This document shows, piece after piece, positions 1-9,963 of a stretch of 64,000 nt of DNA (its first letter is position 1; every line of letters begins with the position of its first letter). The translations under genes were made by a program, and so were the position numbers. Where the stretch lies: positions 124,001-188,000 of the forward strand of contig NZ_QOVG01000004.1 in assembly GCF_010119615.1 (NCBI RefSeq), read 5' to 3'. The notes beneath the pieces were generated by a model, which did no database searches, was not told the DNA's origin, and worked only from the letters and a program-made list of their open reading frames with translations. Source of the stretch: Pseudoxanthomonas gei (GTDB lineage: Bacteria; Pseudomonadota; Gammaproteobacteria; Xanthomonadales; Xanthomonadaceae).

Positions 1-563
1 GGCGAGGATTCGATGCCGCTGGACACGTCCACCCCCCACGGTCGCGCGGTGTGGATGGCAGTGGCCACGTTTTCGCTGCTGAGTCCGCCGGCCAGCAGCA
101 CCGGCTTGTCCAGCTGCGGCACGCGTCGCCAGTCGAAGCGCCGCCCGCTGCCACCCTGCTCGCCCGCTCCGTGACCGTCCAGCAACAGGCCATAGGCCCC
201 GGGAAATCCTGCGGCAAGCGCGGCGGCGTCTTCGTCCGTGCCGCCCATGGCGATCGCCTTCAGGTACGGCACGCCGAATCCGGAGCAGAAAGCATCGGTT
301 TCGGCGCCGTGGAACTGCAGGAGATCCGGATGCACGGCTTCCACCAGCGCCTCGACGTCAGCGCGCGGGTTGTCCATGACCAGGGCCACCACCGCGATTT
401 CCTCGGGCACCAGGTCGCGCAGCATGCGCGCGTGCCCCAGCAGCAGTTTGCGTGGGCTGCGCGGCGCGAACACCAGGCCGAGGTAGTCCACGCCCAGCTC
501 CACCGCCAGGCGCACGTCCTCGGCACGGGACAAGCCGCAGAACTTGATGCGGGTACGGGTCAC
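1..563 (-). CDS. trpF: phosphoribosylanthranilate isomerase, 3' end beyond window
   Basis: TrpF isomerises N-(5-phosphoribosyl)anthranilate in tryptophan synthesis. About 187 residues are present and roughly the last 20 fall outside the left edge. Reading the minus strand from a GTG at 561-563 gives an N-terminus containing [11 protein letters not shown], with the catalytic cysteine of this family. Near the window edge it reads GVDVSSGIE, the phosphate-binding loop of the TIM barrel. The GTG overlaps the truA stop as GTGA, so the two genes are probably translated together. The order truA-trpF is usual in this lineage. Confidence 0.93.
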   Translation of the reverse strand, partial: MTRTRIKFCGLSRAEDVRLAVELGVDYLGLVFAPRSPRKLLLGHARMLRDLVPEEIAVVALVMDNPRADVEALVEAVHPDLLQFHGAETDAFCSGFGVPYLKAIAMGGTDEDAAALAAGFPGAYGLLLDGHGAGEQGGSGRRFDWRRVPQLDKPVLLAGGLSSENVATAIHTARPWGVDVSSGIESS

Positions 564-1342
564 AGGTTCAGCTCCGCCGGCAGTCCGCAGGCTGCAGGGT
601 ACAGCGGCCCCAGGAACACCAGGCCGTCGGCCGGCGCCGTGGGTCCGGCCAGGGTGCGATCGCGACCGGCCAGCAGTTCGGCCATCCAGTCTTCCGGCTT
701 TTCACCCCGCCCCACCAGCAGCAATGAGCCGACCAGGTTGCGCACCATGTGGTGGAGGAAGGCGTTGGCCTGCACCTCCACCACCACCTGCTCGCCCTCG
801 CGGCTGATCGACAGCCGCTGCAGGTCGCGCACCGCGTGGGGCGCCTGGCAGTGCACGGTGCGGAAGGCATTGAAGTCGTGTTCGCCCAGCAAGGCCTGCG
901 CGGCGCGATGCATGGCATCGGCATCCAGCGGCAGGCGCTCCCAGCTCAGCTGCTGCCTGCCCAGGGCCGGGCGCACGGCGCGGTTGAGGATCCGGTAGCG
1001 GTAGCGGCGCGCGCGCGCCGAGAAGCGCGCATTGAAATCAGCGGCCACCGGCTGGCACCAGCGCACGCACACCGATGGCGGCAATCGCGTGGTCGTGCCC
1101 AGGCTCCAGCTGCGCGGGGTACGCACTGCCTCGCTGTCGAAATGCACCACCTGGCATTCCGCATGCACGCCGGCGTCGGTGCGTCCGGCGCACACGACCT
1201 GGACCGGATGGGCGGCCACCGTGGACAGCGCTTCCTCCAGCGTGGCCTGCACCGTCGCCACGCCCGCCTCGCCGTGCGGGGCCAGTCGCTGCCAGCCATG
1301 GAAGTCCGACCCGTCGTATTCGACGCCCAGTGCGTAACGCAT
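560..1342 (-). CDS. truA: tRNA pseudouridine(38-40) synthase TruA
   Basis: The 260-residue protein converts uridines 38-40 in the tRNA anticodon arm to pseudouridine. The motif GRTDAGVHA places the catalytic aspartate at residue 56, and the N-terminus [10 protein letters not shown] is typical. I chose the ATG at 1342 because a GGAG box lies 8 bases upstream; the frame also has a TTG at 1348 without better support. It sits 25 bases after fimV and overlaps trpF by 4 bases, so fimV-truA-trpF look like one transcript. Confidence 0.95.
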   Translation of the reverse strand: MRYALGVEYDGSDFHGWQRLAPHGEAGVATVQATLEEALSTVAAHPVQVVCAGRTDAGVHAECQVVHFDSEAVRTPRSWSLGTTTRLPPSVCVRWCQPVAADFNARFSARARRYRYRILNRAVRPALGRQQLSWERLPLDADAMHRAAQALLGEHDFNAFRTVHCQAPHAVRDLQRLSISREGEQVVVEVQANAFLHHMVRNLVGSLLLVGRGEKPEDWMAELLAGRDRTLAGPTAPADGLVFLGPLYPAACGLPAELNL

Positions 1343-1367
1343 CAGCAACGCTCCCTGCGGAGTGCGC

Positions 1368-3155
1368 TCAACCTATATCGCGCAGCAACTGCGTCGCTTC
1401 ATCGCGCGCGGCGGCATCGCCACCGGCAGCCACTTCACCCAGCAGGCCGCGTGCGGTCTCCACGTCGCCCAGGTCCAGGTAGGCAATGGCCAGCTCAAGG
1501 CGCTCGCGACCGGCAGGCGCCGGGTTGAGCGGCGCGAGGTCCAGGCCCGCTTCGCCGGTATGCCAGGTCGGCTTGACCGCCGCGCTGGTCCAGGCCTGTG
1601 CTGCTGGCGCAGGAATGGCGCCGGCGTCCTCCGCTGCTGATTCATCGTCGGCCTCGGCCAGCGCAGCCGGCACGCCATCTTCGTAGTCGTTGTCGAAATC
1701 CGGGTCCAGCGGCTCGTCGACTTCCGCCTCGACCGGGGCGGCAACCGCACCGCTCACCGGCATCGCCGCAGCCAGTGCCGCGCTGTCGTAGCCCGTGCGC
1801 GGGCTTGCCTTTACCGAAGGTTTGCGACGGCTGATCAGCCAGGCCACGACCAGACCGGCGACCAGCAGGCCCAGGCCCGCCCACAGCCACAGCGGTTGCG
1901 ATGCGCCGCCCTGGTTCTGCGCCAGGCGCTGCTGGGCGGCGGCCAGCTCGCTGTCCTTCATGGCAATCAGCTTGGCCTGCTGCTGCTTCAAACCTTCCAG
2001 CTCGGACACCTGGGCCCGCAGCTCCCGCACTTCGGATTCGCGCGCCGCCAGTTCTTCCTTGGTCAGCACCAGTTGTTGGTTCGCCAGCATGTCGCCCTCG
2101 CCCTCGGCATCAACGCCGGATTGTGTTCCTGCCCGCTTCGCCGCGCTCGCCGCCGGCGGCGCGATCTCGAGCCGTGCCTGCGCGACCTGCGGTGCTGCCG
2201 GCGCCGCCGCGCGCGGCGGCAACGCGGGTGCGGCAGCCGCTGCCGCCCTCGCTTCCACCGGTTGCGGGATGGGCCTGCGCGCCTGGCGCCACTCGGCCAG
2301 CTGGTCGCGCACCAGCGCGGCGGCTTCGGACTCGCCAAGCTGGGCCACTTCGGCCGAAGGCGGAACCCGCAGCACGGCGCCCTGCTTCAGCAGGTTGATG
2401 TTGCCATTGATGAAAGCATCCGGATTGGCGCGCAGCAACGCCAGCATGGTCTGGTCGAGCCGGTAGTCCTGGCCCAACCCGCTTGCGATCTGGGACAGGG
2501 TCTGGCCACGCTGCACCTGGACTTCACCGCTGGCAGCAGATGCGGGGGCCGGCGGGGCGACGGCAGCCACCGCACGCGCCGGCGCCGGCGTTGCCGTCTC
2601 AGGCGCAGCGGCAGCCTCGGTGGGTGACGCGCTGGATCCGGAGGCGGCGATGGGAGTGGCATCGCGGATGATGGTGTTGGAAGGCGCCGCCGTGGCGGCT
2701 TCGATGATCGGCTGGCTGGCGGTGGCAACCGCCGAGGGGGTGTCGACCAGCGCCGAGTATTCGCGCACCAGCCTGCCCTGCCCCCAGTCGACCTCGATCA
2801 GGAAATTCACCGCCGCGACCTGCACCGGCTCGGTGCTGGTCACCCGGATCACGGCCTTGCCGGCATCGTCCAGGCCCACCGCGAAACCCAGGCCGCTGAC
2901 CAGCCCTTCCGGGCGCGCCAGTCCCACGCGTTCGAACGTCACTGGCGAGGCCAGCCGGGCCTGCAATTGCTCCAGCTCGCCCGGCTCGGTGGAAATGATC
3001 GGGATTTCAGCCAGCAGCGGCTGGCCGGGTTGCGACTTGACCCGTATTTCGCCCAGCCCCAGGGCCATGGCCGCGGTGCTGAACATCAGCAAGGCTGCGC
3101 CCGCCAGGCTCGCCACCGACCACGCGCCCGTTTTTCCTGGATGTTGCTTGCTCAC
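1368..3155 (-). CDS. fimV: FimV-like peptidoglycan-binding inner-membrane protein
   Basis: FimV-family proteins organise the cell pole and support type IV pilus function. From a GTG at 3155 the product has 595 residues. It has a signal segment at about 13-30, a FimV N-terminal domain, a LysM-like domain at about 212-265 ([14 protein letters not shown]), a charged coiled coil at about 358-412, a transmembrane helix at about 421-442, an acidic cytoplasmic linker and a short C-terminal TPR-like domain ending ATQLLRDIG. The frame is open up to 3251, but that would run into asd, and the signal peptide follows the GTG directly. The cytoplasmic part is shorter than in Pseudomonas FimV. The asd-fimV-truA order is conserved. 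Confidence 0.88.
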   Translation of the reverse strand: MSKQHPGKTGAWSVASLAGAALLMFSTAAMALGLGEIRVKSQPGQPLLAEIPIISTEPGELEQLQARLASPVTFERVGLARPEGLVSGLGFAVGLDDAGKAVIRVTSTEPVQVAAVNFLIEVDWGQGRLVREYSALVDTPSAVATASQPIIEAATAAPSNTIIRDATPIAASGSSASPTEAAAAPETATPAPARAVAAVAPPAPASAASGEVQVQRGQTLSQIASGLGQDYRLDQTMLALLRANPDAFINGNINLLKQGAVLRVPPSAEVAQLGESEAAALVRDQLAEWRQARRPIPQPVEARAAAAAAPALPPRAAAPAAPQVAQARLEIAPPAASAAKRAGTQSGVDAEGEGDMLANQQLVLTKEELAARESEVRELRAQVSELEGLKQQQAKLIAMKDSELAAAQQRLAQNQGGASQPLWLWAGLGLLVAGLVVAWLISRRKPSVKASPRTGYDSAALAAAMPVSGAVAAPVEAEVDEPLDPDFDNDYEDGVPAALAEADDESAAEDAGAIPAPAAQAWTSAAVKPTWHTGEAGLDLAPLNPAPAGRERLELAIAYLDLGDVETARGLLGEVAAGGDAAARDEATQLLRDIG

Positions 3156-3210
3156 GCTTTGGCAGCCTGTGTCACGAATGTTCCCCTCATTCCCGGTGCC
3201 GAATATAGCC

Positions 3211-4236
3211 TCAGCCGCCAGCGGCGACCAATTCCGCCACCTGCACCGCATTCAGCGCGGCACCCTTGCGGATGTTGTCCGAGACGATCCACAGGTTGAC
3301 CGCGCGCGGATGGGAGAAGTCCTCGCGGATGCGTCCCACGTAGACCAGGTCACTGCCGGAAGCATGGGTCACGGGCGTCGGATAGCCGCCCGCCACCGGG
3401 TCGTCCACCACTTCGATGCCGGGCGACGATTCCAGCAATTTGCGCACCTCGGCGGCACTGATCTTGGTTCTGGTTTCGACATTGACCGCTTCGGAGTGGC
3501 CGTAGAACACGGGCACGCGCACGGCGGTCGGGTTCACCTGGATGCTGTCGTCGCCGAGGATCTTGCGGGTCTCCCAGACCAGCTTCATTTCTTCCTTGGT
3601 GTAGCCGTTGTCCTGGAAGTCGTCGATGTGCGGGATCAGGTTGAAGGCGATCTGCACCGGAAAGCGCTGCGGATCGATTGCCTGGAAATTGAGCAACTGC
3701 CCGGTCTGCTTGCCGAGTTCTTCCAGCGCCGAGCGGCCGCCGCCGGAAACCGACTGGTAGGTGGCCACGTTGATGCGTTCGATGCCGACCGCGCGATGGA
3801 TCGGCGCCAGCGCCACCAGCATCTGCATGGTCGAGCAGTTGGGGTTGGCGATGATGCCGCGCGGACGGTTCTTCGCCGCCTCCGGGTTCACTTCGCTGAT
3901 CACCAGCGGCACGTCGTCGTCGTAGCGGAAGGCCGAGGAGTTGTCGATCACCACCGCGCCCGCGGCGGCGAACTTCGGCGCGTATTCCTTCGAAATGCCG
4001 CCGCCGGCCGAGAACAGCGCGATGTCCACGCCGGTCGGGTCGAAGGTGGCCAGGTCCTGCACCGCGACCTTGCGGCCGCCGAAGTCGACGTCGGCGCCGG
4101 CCGAGCGTTCGCTGGCCAGGGCGACCAGTTCGCTGATCGGGAATTTGCGCTCGGCCAGGATCGACAACATGACTTCGCCGACGGCGCCGGTGGCGCCAAC
4201 GACCGCGACTTTGAAGCTTCGGGACTGGTTGCTCAT
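3211..4236 (-). CDS. asd: aspartate-semialdehyde dehydrogenase
   Basis: Asd reduces aspartyl phosphate to aspartate semialdehyde with NADPH, feeding lysine, diaminopimelate, methionine and threonine synthesis. The 341 residues carry the nucleotide-binding loop GATGAVGE near the N-terminus and the active-site cysteine at residue 134 (NPNCSTMQM). The ATG at 4236 follows the purine-rich stretch GAAAAGAAGAA, a good ribosome site; 19 further codons upstream are open but do not match the family. It lies 55 bases upstream of fimV. Confidence 0.96.
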   Translation of the reverse strand: MSNQSRSFKVAVVGATGAVGEVMLSILAERKFPISELVALASERSAGADVDFGGRKVAVQDLATFDPTGVDIALFSAGGGISKEYAPKFAAAGAVVIDNSSAFRYDDDVPLVISEVNPEAAKNRPRGIIANPNCSTMQMLVALAPIHRAVGIERINVATYQSVSGGGRSALEELGKQTGQLLNFQAIDPQRFPVQIAFNLIPHIDDFQDNGYTKEEMKLVWETRKILGDDSIQVNPTAVRVPVFYGHSEAVNVETRTKISAAEVRKLLESSPGIEVVDDPVAGGYPTPVTHASGSDLVYVGRIREDFSHPRAVNLWIVSDNIRKGAALNAVQVAELVAAGG

Positions 4237-4324
4237 TTCTTCTTTTCGAGTGTGTTGTGCATTTGGCAGCAGCGGGCAAGCCCGCCCCTGCATGGACTTG
4301 TGAGGATAACGGAAAGTCGGTCGC

Positions 4325-5308
4325 TTACGCGCTGACCGGATTCGGCGGCCGCCCCGCGTCGGGGCCCTGACCCATGGCGGCGATCAGGTTGTCCACCGCC
4401 AGGGCCACCATCGCCCGCCGGGTGGCCAGGCTGCCGCTGGCGATGTGCGGGGTCAGCACGACGTTGGCAAGCGCCAGCAGGCGCGGGTTGATCGCCGGCT
4501 CCCCCTCGAACACATCCAGTCCCGCCGCCCCCAGCCGTCCTGACGCCAGTGCATCGGCCAGCGCGTCCTCGTCGACGATGCCGCCGCGTGCGATGTTCAC
4601 CAGGGTGGCGGTGGACTTCATCTTCGCCAATGCGCGGGCGTCGATCACATGGTGGTTGTCCTTCGAATACGGCAGCACCAGGACCAGGTGGTCGGCCTGT
4701 GCGAGCAGTTCGTCGAAGCCCACATAGGAAGCGCGCGTCTCCTGTTCCACTGCCTCCGGCAATCGGCTTCGGTTGTGGTACAGCACCTTCATGTCGAAAC
4801 CCGACGCACGCCGGGCGATGCCCTGCCCGATCCGGCCCATGCCCAGGATGCCCAGGGTGCTGCCATGCAGGTCGGCGCCGAGCATTGCCTGGAACGACCA
4901 CTGCCGCCACTGGCCCTCGCGCAGCCAGCGCTCGGCCTCGGTGATCCGGCGCGCGGCGGCCATCATCAGTGCGAAACCAAAGTCGGCGGTGGTTTCGGTC
5001 AACACCTCGGGGGTGTTGGTGGCCACGATGCCGGCGCGTGCCAGCGCGGGGATGTCCAGGTTGTTGTAGCCCACGCCGACATTGGCGATGGCGCGCAGGC
5101 GCGGCGCGCCGGCGATCTGATCACTGCCGATGCGTTCGTTCAAGGTCACCAGGGCGCCGTCGGCGCGGCTGAGCGCCTCCGCTATCTGCGCCGGCGAGTA
5201 TTCGGTTACGTCCCGCGTGGAAACGACCTCGAAATATTCCCCGAGCCGCGCAACCACGTCGTCGAACAGCGGTTGCGATACCCACACCCGCGGCCGCGAC
5301 TCAACCAT
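4325..5308 (-). CDS. D-2-hydroxyacid dehydrogenase (GhrB-like)
   Basis: This 327-residue NAD(P)-dependent reductase resembles glyoxylate/hydroxypyruvate and 2-ketogluconate reductases. It has the dinucleotide loop [16 protein letters not shown], the conserved arginine in [11 protein letters not shown] and the catalytic histidine in LTPHIASGS. Specificity for glyoxylate, hydroxypyruvate or 2-ketogluconate cannot be told from sequence. Its start overlaps the end of aroC by 8 bases, so it is probably cotranscribed with aroC. Confidence 0.85.
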   Translation of the reverse strand: MVESRPRVWVSQPLFDDVVARLGEYFEVVSTRDVTEYSPAQIAEALSRADGALVTLNERIGSDQIAGAPRLRAIANVGVGYNNLDIPALARAGIVATNTPEVLTETTADFGFALMMAAARRITEAERWLREGQWRQWSFQAMLGADLHGSTLGILGMGRIGQGIARRASGFDMKVLYHNRSRLPEAVEQETRASYVGFDELLAQADHLVLVLPYSKDNHHVIDARALAKMKSTATLVNIARGGIVDEDALADALASGRLGAAGLDVFEGEPAINPRLLALANVVLTPHIASGSLATRRAMVALAVDNLIAAMGQGPDAGRPPNPVSA

Positions 5309-6413
5309 GGCTGCCCGCGGCCGGCACGCTGCCCGGGATCAGCGGCTGCACCGGGCCGACATCGCCGCACTGGGCGCGATGGCGCAACGCCTGGTCCATC
5401 AGCACCAGCGCAATCATCGCCTCGGCGATGGGGGTGGCGCGGATGCCCACGCAGGGGTCGTGACGGCCGGTGGTGATGACTTCGGCCGGGTTGCCTTCGA
5501 TATCGACCGTGTGGCCCGGCAGGCGCAGGCTTGAAGTGGGCTTGAGCACGATCGACGCAGTGACCTGCTGGCCGGTGGAAATGCCGCCCAGGATGCCGCC
5601 GGCGTGGTTGGACAGGAAACCCTGCGGCGAAATCTCGTCGCGGTGTTCCGTGCCCTTCTGGGTCACCGCGGCGAAGCCGTCCCCGATCTCCACGCCCTTC
5701 ACCGCGTTGATGCTCATCAAGGCGGCCGCCAGCTCACCATCGAGCTTGCCGTAGACCGGCTCGCCCCAGCCGGCCGGCACGCCATCGGCGACCACGTTGA
5801 CGCGCGCGCCCACCGAGTCGCCCGACTTGCGCAAGGCATCCATGTAGCTCTCCAGCAGCGGCACCTGTTCGGCCGACGGCCAGAAGAAGGGGTTGTCCTC
5901 GACCGCATTCCAGTCGAACGCCTGCGGGGTTATTTCGCCCAGCTGCGAAAGATAGCCGCGCACGCGCACGCCGAATTGCAGCGCCAGCCACTTCTTGGCG
6001 ATGACCGCCGCGGCCACGCGCATGGTGGTCTCGCGCGCCGAGGAACGACCGCCACCGCGCGGATCGCGGATGCCGTATTTCTGCCAGTAGGTGTAGTCGG
6101 CGTGTCCGGGGCGGAACTGTTCGGCGATCCTGCCGTAATCCTTGCTGCGCGCATCGGTGTTGCGGACCAGCAGCGCGATCGGCGTGCCGGTGGTCCTGCC
6201 CTCGAACACCCCGCTGAGGATTTCCACCTCATCGGCCTCATGCCGCGCCGAGGTATGCCGCGACTTGCCGGTGGCACGGCGATCCAGGTCCAGGCGGAAT
6301 TCCTCCACCGCGATTTCCAGGCCCGGCGGGCAGCCATCGATCACGCAGCCAATGGCTGGCCCATGCGATTCGCCGAAGGTGGTGACGCGGAAGAGATGTC
6401 CGAAAGTATTCAA
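5301..6413 (-). CDS. aroC: chorismate synthase
   Basis: AroC makes chorismate from EPSP using reduced FMN, the last step of the shikimate pathway. The 370 residues begin [18 protein letters not shown] and contain [17 protein letters not shown], both family signatures. The start is a TTG at 6413; upstream in frame there is only a stop at 6438-6440, and GAGG lies 8 bases before the TTG. It is followed by the 2-hydroxyacid dehydrogenase with an 8-base overlap. Confidence 0.96.
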   Translation of the reverse strand: MNTFGHLFRVTTFGESHGPAIGCVIDGCPPGLEIAVEEFRLDLDRRATGKSRHTSARHEADEVEILSGVFEGRTTGTPIALLVRNTDARSKDYGRIAEQFRPGHADYTYWQKYGIRDPRGGGRSSARETTMRVAAAVIAKKWLALQFGVRVRGYLSQLGEITPQAFDWNAVEDNPFFWPSAEQVPLLESYMDALRKSGDSVGARVNVVADGVPAGWGEPVYGKLDGELAAALMSINAVKGVEIGDGFAAVTQKGTEHRDEISPQGFLSNHAGGILGGISTGQQVTASIVLKPTSSLRLPGHTVDIEGNPAEVITTGRHDPCVGIRATPIAEAMIALVLMDQALRHRAQCGDVGPVQPLIPGSVPAAGSHG

Positions 6414-6497
6414 CGTCGCTGCCTCGGTATTTGCCCGTCATGAGCAGCCGGTCGGCTGCTGGATGCCTCACGGGCGGGAATCGCCCTTCAATTTGCT

Positions 6498-6867
6498 CGT
6501 CATTCCCGCGTAGGCGGGAACCCATGCCCATACTCTATCCGATGATGTCGGGCCACAAATCCCGCCAGCGTGGATTCGCCTCTTGAATCAGCCGCAGCTT
6601 CCATGCGCGATTCCATTTCTTGATCTGCTTTTCCCTTGTGATCGCGGTGTCCATCGTGGCATGCAGCTCGTACCAGACCAACATGGTGACGTCATAGCGC
6701 TTGGTGAATCCGTCTACCAGATGTTCGCGATGTTGCCAGGTGCGGGCAAGCAGATCACTGGTAACCCCCGCATACAGAGTGCCATTTCTATCGCTTGCAA
6801 GGATGTAGACGGCCGGCTGTTTCATCTGGGTTTACGGGCATGGGTTCCCGCCTACGCGGGAATGACG
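6498..6867. mobile_element. 370-base element: GIY-YIG gene between perfect 32-base inverted repeats
   Basis: Positions 6498-6529 and 6836-6867 are exact reverse complements over 32 bases. Each arm is itself a hairpin (TTCCCGC, loop GTAG, GCGGGAA) with a CGTCA outer end. The GIY-YIG gene fills the space between with almost no slack: the coding end is 5 bases from the left arm and the start is 10 bases from the right arm. No target duplication is obvious. The arms resemble hairpin pairs at 21068-21196 and 36868-36999 that carry no gene. Confidence 0.75.
6535..6825 (-). CDS. GIY-YIG domain nuclease, UPF0213 type
   Basis: A 96-residue single-domain GIY-YIG protein. The start PAVYILASDRNGTLYAGVTS gives the GVY/YVG-like pair (VYI...YAGVT), then an arginine in DLLARTWQH, ending with EKQIKKWNRAWKLRLI, the usual helix of this family. 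The length matches stand-alone YhbQ-like members. The ATG at 6825 is clear. The substrate is unknown; the family includes structure-specific nucleases. The gene lies wholly inside perfect inverted repeats, which suggests it moves or once moved with them. Confidence 0.88.
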   Translation of the reverse strand: MKQPAVYILASDRNGTLYAGVTSDLLARTWQHREHLVDGFTKRYDVTMLVWYELHATMDTAITREKQIKKWNRAWKLRLIQEANPRWRDLWPDIIG

Positions 6868-6924
6868 GCAAAAGAAAAACTTCGCGTGCTTGCCGGGGTG
6901 CTCCGTCGGAACTCTGATGGCGAC

Positions 6925-7854
6925 TCACCCCCGCGCGTTCGCCAGCTCCCTGATCCGATGGTGGTGCACGATCAATTCGCTGCATTCCACCGCGAAGATG
7001 CCCATCTGCCCGACCTTGAACTCGATCCAGACGAACTCCACGTCCGGCAGCAGTTTCACCAGCGCGTGCTCGGATTCGCCCACTTCGCAGATCAGCAGGC
7101 CGTCCTGGCTCAGGTGCAGCGGGGCATCGCGCAGGATCTTAAGGACCAGGTCCAGGCCGTCGTCGCCGGCGCGCAGGCCCAGCTCGGGCTCGTAGGAATA
7201 CTCCTTGGGCAACGCATCGGTTTCGTCGTTGGTGACATACGGCGGGTTGGTGACGATCAGCTGGTAGTGCTCGCCCGACAGGCCGGAGAACAGGTCTGAT
7301 TTGCTGAAGCGGGCGTTGTCGGCGTGCAGGCGCGCCTTGTTTTCTTCGGCCAGGGCCAGCGCGTCGTCGCTGATGTCCACGCCGTCCACGTGCCAGTCGG
7401 GGTTGTAGTGGGCCATGGCGATGGCGATGCAGCCCGAGCCGGTGCACAGGTCCAGCGCGCGCAACACCTCGCGCCCGCCCAGCCAGGGTTCGAAGCCGCT
7501 TTCGATCAGTTCGGCAATCGGCGAACGCGGCACCAGTGCGCGCGCATCGCTCTTGAAGTTCAGGCCGGCGAACCAGGCCTCGCCGGTCAGGTAGGCGATC
7601 GGCACGCGTTCGTCGATGCGGCGCTCGAACAGCGCCAGGACCTGCGCCTTCTCCGCCATGGTCAGCCGGGCCACGCCGTAGGCCGGCCCCAGGTCGTTGG
7701 GCAGGTGCAGCGTATGCAGCACCAGCTGGGTGGCCTCGTCCAGCGCGTTGTCGCAACTGTGCCCGAAGGTCAGGCCGGCGGCATTGAAGCGGCTGGCGCC
7801 GTAGCGGATCAGGTCGATGATCGTATGCAGTTCTGCGGCCGGATCGGCAGTCAT
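6925..7854 (-). CDS. prmB: ribosomal protein L3 N5-glutamine methyltransferase
   Basis: PrmB methylates a glutamine of ribosomal protein L3 using S-adenosylmethionine. The 309 residues have the SAM loop ALDLCTGSGCIAIAMA and the NPPY motif (TNPPYVTNDE). The stretch EPELGLRAGDDGLDLV after NPPY is typical of PrmB/HemK-type enzymes, and the long N-terminal region favours PrmB over the release-factor enzyme PrmC. It is divergent from the SCO1-like gene with 102 bases between the start codons. Confidence 0.92.
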   Translation of the reverse strand: MTADPAAELHTIIDLIRYGASRFNAAGLTFGHSCDNALDEATQLVLHTLHLPNDLGPAYGVARLTMAEKAQVLALFERRIDERVPIAYLTGEAWFAGLNFKSDARALVPRSPIAELIESGFEPWLGGREVLRALDLCTGSGCIAIAMAHYNPDWHVDGVDISDDALALAEENKARLHADNARFSKSDLFSGLSGEHYQLIVTNPPYVTNDETDALPKEYSYEPELGLRAGDDGLDLVLKILRDAPLHLSQDGLLICEVGESEHALVKLLPDVEFVWIEFKVGQMGIFAVECSELIVHHHRIRELANARG

Positions 7855-7894
7855 GGCAAGGCTTTCAGGGACACCCGGGGTTTCGGGCCCGGGA

Positions 7895-7900
7895 ATTATA
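7895..7900 (-). promoter_or_regulatory. possible -10 box for prmB
   Basis: The minus strand reads TATAAT here, 41 bases before the prmB start. No good -35 box lies 16-18 bases upstream. The divergent SCO1-like gene has a weaker TATCAT at about 7924-7929 on the plus strand. Confidence 0.35.
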
Positions 7901-7956
7901 GGGGTGGTGGCACGGGCGCGCCGGTATCATGTCGGTTCGTCGCAACAGGACACCCC

Positions 7957-8610
7957 ATGTTCAATCGCAGGATCGGCTTCATCCTCGTCATCGCCCTGGC
8001 CGCCGGTCTGGGCCTGCTGGCCGCACAGAAATTTTTTGGCGGCAATGACGCCGCGCCGGAATGGCCGCAGACCGAGAGCATCACACTGTTCCCGCAGGCA
8101 CGCAGCCTTCCCGATTTCTCGCTGCGCCAGTCCGACGGCACCCAGCTGGTCTCGGGTGAACTGAAGGGCCACTGGACGCTGGTCTTCCTGGGCTTCACCC
8201 ATTGCCCCGACGTCTGCCCGACCACGCTGGCCGAGCTGGCCCAGGCCCAGAAGCAGTGGACCTCGCTGCCGGACAGCGTGCGTCCGCGCGTGCTGTTCGT
8301 GTCGGTGGACCCCGAACGCGACACCCCCACCCGCATCGGCGAGTACGCCCATGCCTTCCACCCGGACACCCTGGCCGCCACCGCGGACGTGCCCGCGCTG
8401 GAGGACTTCGCCAGGTCGCTGATGTTCGTGTTCCAGAAGATGCCCGGCAAGACTTTCGCCAGCAACCCGCAGGACTACAGCATGGACCACTCGGCCAATA
8501 TCGCGGTACTGGATCCGCAGGGACGCATGGCCGGCTTCATCAAGCCGCCGTTCCAGCCCAAGGTCATCGCCGGCGACATGACCGCGCTGACGCATGCGGT
8601 GATGAAATGA
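7957..8610 (+). CDS. SCO1/SenC-family copper chaperone
   Basis: A 217-residue membrane-anchored thioredoxin-fold protein. SCO proteins deliver copper to, or reduce, the CuA site of cytochrome oxidase on the periplasmic side. An N-terminal hydrophobic anchor spans about residues 6-22, followed by the copper-binding CPDVC motif ([15 protein letters not shown]), the [11 protein letters not shown] stretch and a late histidine in [13 protein letters not shown]. The ATG at 7957 was chosen because the anchor follows immediately; the longer open frame runs antisense through prmB. The stop overlaps the psd start as ATGA. Confidence 0.9.
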   Translation: MFNRRIGFILVIALAAGLGLLAAQKFFGGNDAAPEWPQTESITLFPQARSLPDFSLRQSDGTQLVSGELKGHWTLVFLGFTHCPDVCPTTLAELAQAQKQWTSLPDSVRPRVLFVSVDPERDTPTRIGEYAHAFHPDTLAATADVPALEDFARSLMFVFQKMPGKTFASNPQDYSMDHSANIAVLDPQGRMAGFIKPPFQPKVIAGDMTALTHAVMK

Positions 8611-9461
8611 GCCTGGTCACCCGCCTGACCTACCTGCTGCCGCACCGGTTGATGTCGTCGCTGGCACGGCGGCTGGCGTATTCCTCATCGCCACGGACCA
8701 AGCAGTGGCTCATCGACACCGTGACGCGCAAGTTCGGCGTGGACCTGTCCGAAGCCGCGCAGTCCGACCCGACGGTCTATCCGACCTTCAATGCCTTCTT
8801 TACCCGCGCGCTGAAACCCGGCGCGCGCGTGGCCGATCCCGACCCGCGGGCGCTGCTGATGCCCGCCGACGGCCGCATCAGCCAGTGCGGCCCGATCCAG
8901 GACGGGCGCATCTTCCAGGCCAAGGGACAGTCCTACACCGCCGCCGAGCTGCTGGGCGACGCCGAGGCCGCCAGACCATTCGAGAACGGCCTGTTCGCCA
9001 CCGTCTACCTGTCGCCCAAGGACTACCACCGCGTGCACATGCCGTGGACCGGCACCCTGCGCGAGACGGTGCACGTACCGGGCCGGCTGTTCAGCGTGGG
9101 CACCGCCGCCGTGGCCACGGTGCCGCGGCTGTTCGCGCGCAACGAGCGCCTGGTCTGCCATTTCGACACCAGCTTCGGCCCCATGGTCTCGGTGATGGTC
9201 GGCGCGCTGCTGGTGTCGGGCGTGGAAACGGTGTGGAGCGGCGAAGAGATCCCGCGCTACGGCGATGCGATCACGCGCAAGGACTGGCGTGGGAAGGGCG
9301 TGACATTGGAGCGGTTCGCCGAGATGGCACGCTTCAACTACGGCTCGACCGTGATCATCCTGCTACCGCCCGGCGTCGCCGAGCTGGCCACGGAGCTGCA
9401 AGCCGAGTCCCCCGTGAAACTGGGCCAGGCACTGGCAAGGCTGCTGCCGCGGGAAGCCTGA
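8607..9461 (+). CDS. psd: phosphatidylserine decarboxylase proenzyme
   Basis: Psd makes phosphatidylethanolamine from phosphatidylserine at the inner membrane. It self-cleaves to form a pyruvoyl cofactor. The 284 residues contain Asp88 (PADGR), His144 (DYHRVH) and Gly-Ser-Thr at 246-248 (NYGSTVI), the catalytic triad and cleavage site, with Ser247 becoming the pyruvoyl group. The ATG at 8607 overlaps the SCO1-like stop by 4 bases. Confidence 0.95.
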   Translation: MSLVTRLTYLLPHRLMSSLARRLAYSSSPRTKQWLIDTVTRKFGVDLSEAAQSDPTVYPTFNAFFTRALKPGARVADPDPRALLMPADGRISQCGPIQDGRIFQAKGQSYTAAELLGDAEAARPFENGLFATVYLSPKDYHRVHMPWTGTLRETVHVPGRLFSVGTAAVATVPRLFARNERLVCHFDTSFGPMVSVMVGALLVSGVETVWSGEEIPRYGDAITRKDWRGKGVTLERFAEMARFNYGSTVIILLPPGVAELATELQAESPVKLGQALARLLPREA

Positions 9462-9518
9462 CGGGGTTGGGTCCGGGCGCGTTGCGACGCTTGCTGGCCT
9501 CGCGACCCTACGGAATGC

Positions 9519-9749
9519 CTGTTTGGCCTTCCTGAATCACTATTTGGCCCTCCGGAATCACTATTTGGCCTTCCCGAATGACTATCTGGTCTTCGGGAAC
9601 AGCTTTTTCGCTTTCCGGAATGACTATTTTGTCTTCGGGAACAGCTTTTTCGCTTTCCGGAATGACTTTTCCGCTTTCCGGAACAGCTATTTCCCTTTCC
9701 GGAAGGGCTTTTTTGCTATCCGGAATACAAAAAAGCCTTTCCGTTGGAC
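9519..9749. repeat. tandem array, exact 21-base period, about 11 units
   Basis: Eleven consecutive 21-base units can be laid out with no insertions: 9519-9539, 9540-9560 and so on to 9729-9749. Each unit begins CTnTTT and most carry TTCCGGAA or TTCGGGAA near the end. Units differ by substitutions only, and some alternate as pairs (for example 9603-9623 and 9645-9665 are nearly identical). Because 21 is divisible by 3, several frames stay open and spell heptapeptide repeats on both strands; I see no ribosome site and do not call a gene. This array and the hairpin pair at 9814-9888 fill the 502 bases between psd and the transglycosylase gene. Confidence 0.85.
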
Positions 9750-9813
9750 AAATTTTCGTCAACCCAGGCTCGGACCCAAGGTCCACACCCTGATGGCGAC
9801 GACGCCTGCCGGT

Positions 9814-9888
9814 TGTAGGAGCGACGCGAGTCGCGAAGCAGTGGACAACTGAATTGCCGGGAGCTTCGCGACTGGCGTCGCTCCTACA
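9814..9888. repeat. GTAG-headed REP-like hairpin pair
   Basis: The left part begins TGTAGGAGCGACGC and folds as GCGAC/GTCGC. The right part ends GCGTCGCTCCTACA, so the two form a long imperfect inverted repeat. The GTAG head and hairpin resemble REP elements known from Stenotrophomonas (SMAG). Confidence 0.8.
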
Positions 9889-9963
9889 GCGGTCCACGCC
9901 AGGATTCATCGTTGCCGTGGGCCGGATGCGAATTACCGCCAGCGCCGGACTTCCCCGGCACGG

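Noticed and set aside
2620-4335. Long plus-strand frame of 571 codons
   Set aside because: It is antisense to fimV and asd, both clearly real.
9508-9909. Open frames of 109, 133 and 71 codons over the 21-base array
   Set aside because: They are open in several frames on both strands only because the unit length is a multiple of three. There is no ribosome site, and the ends run into a REP hairpin.
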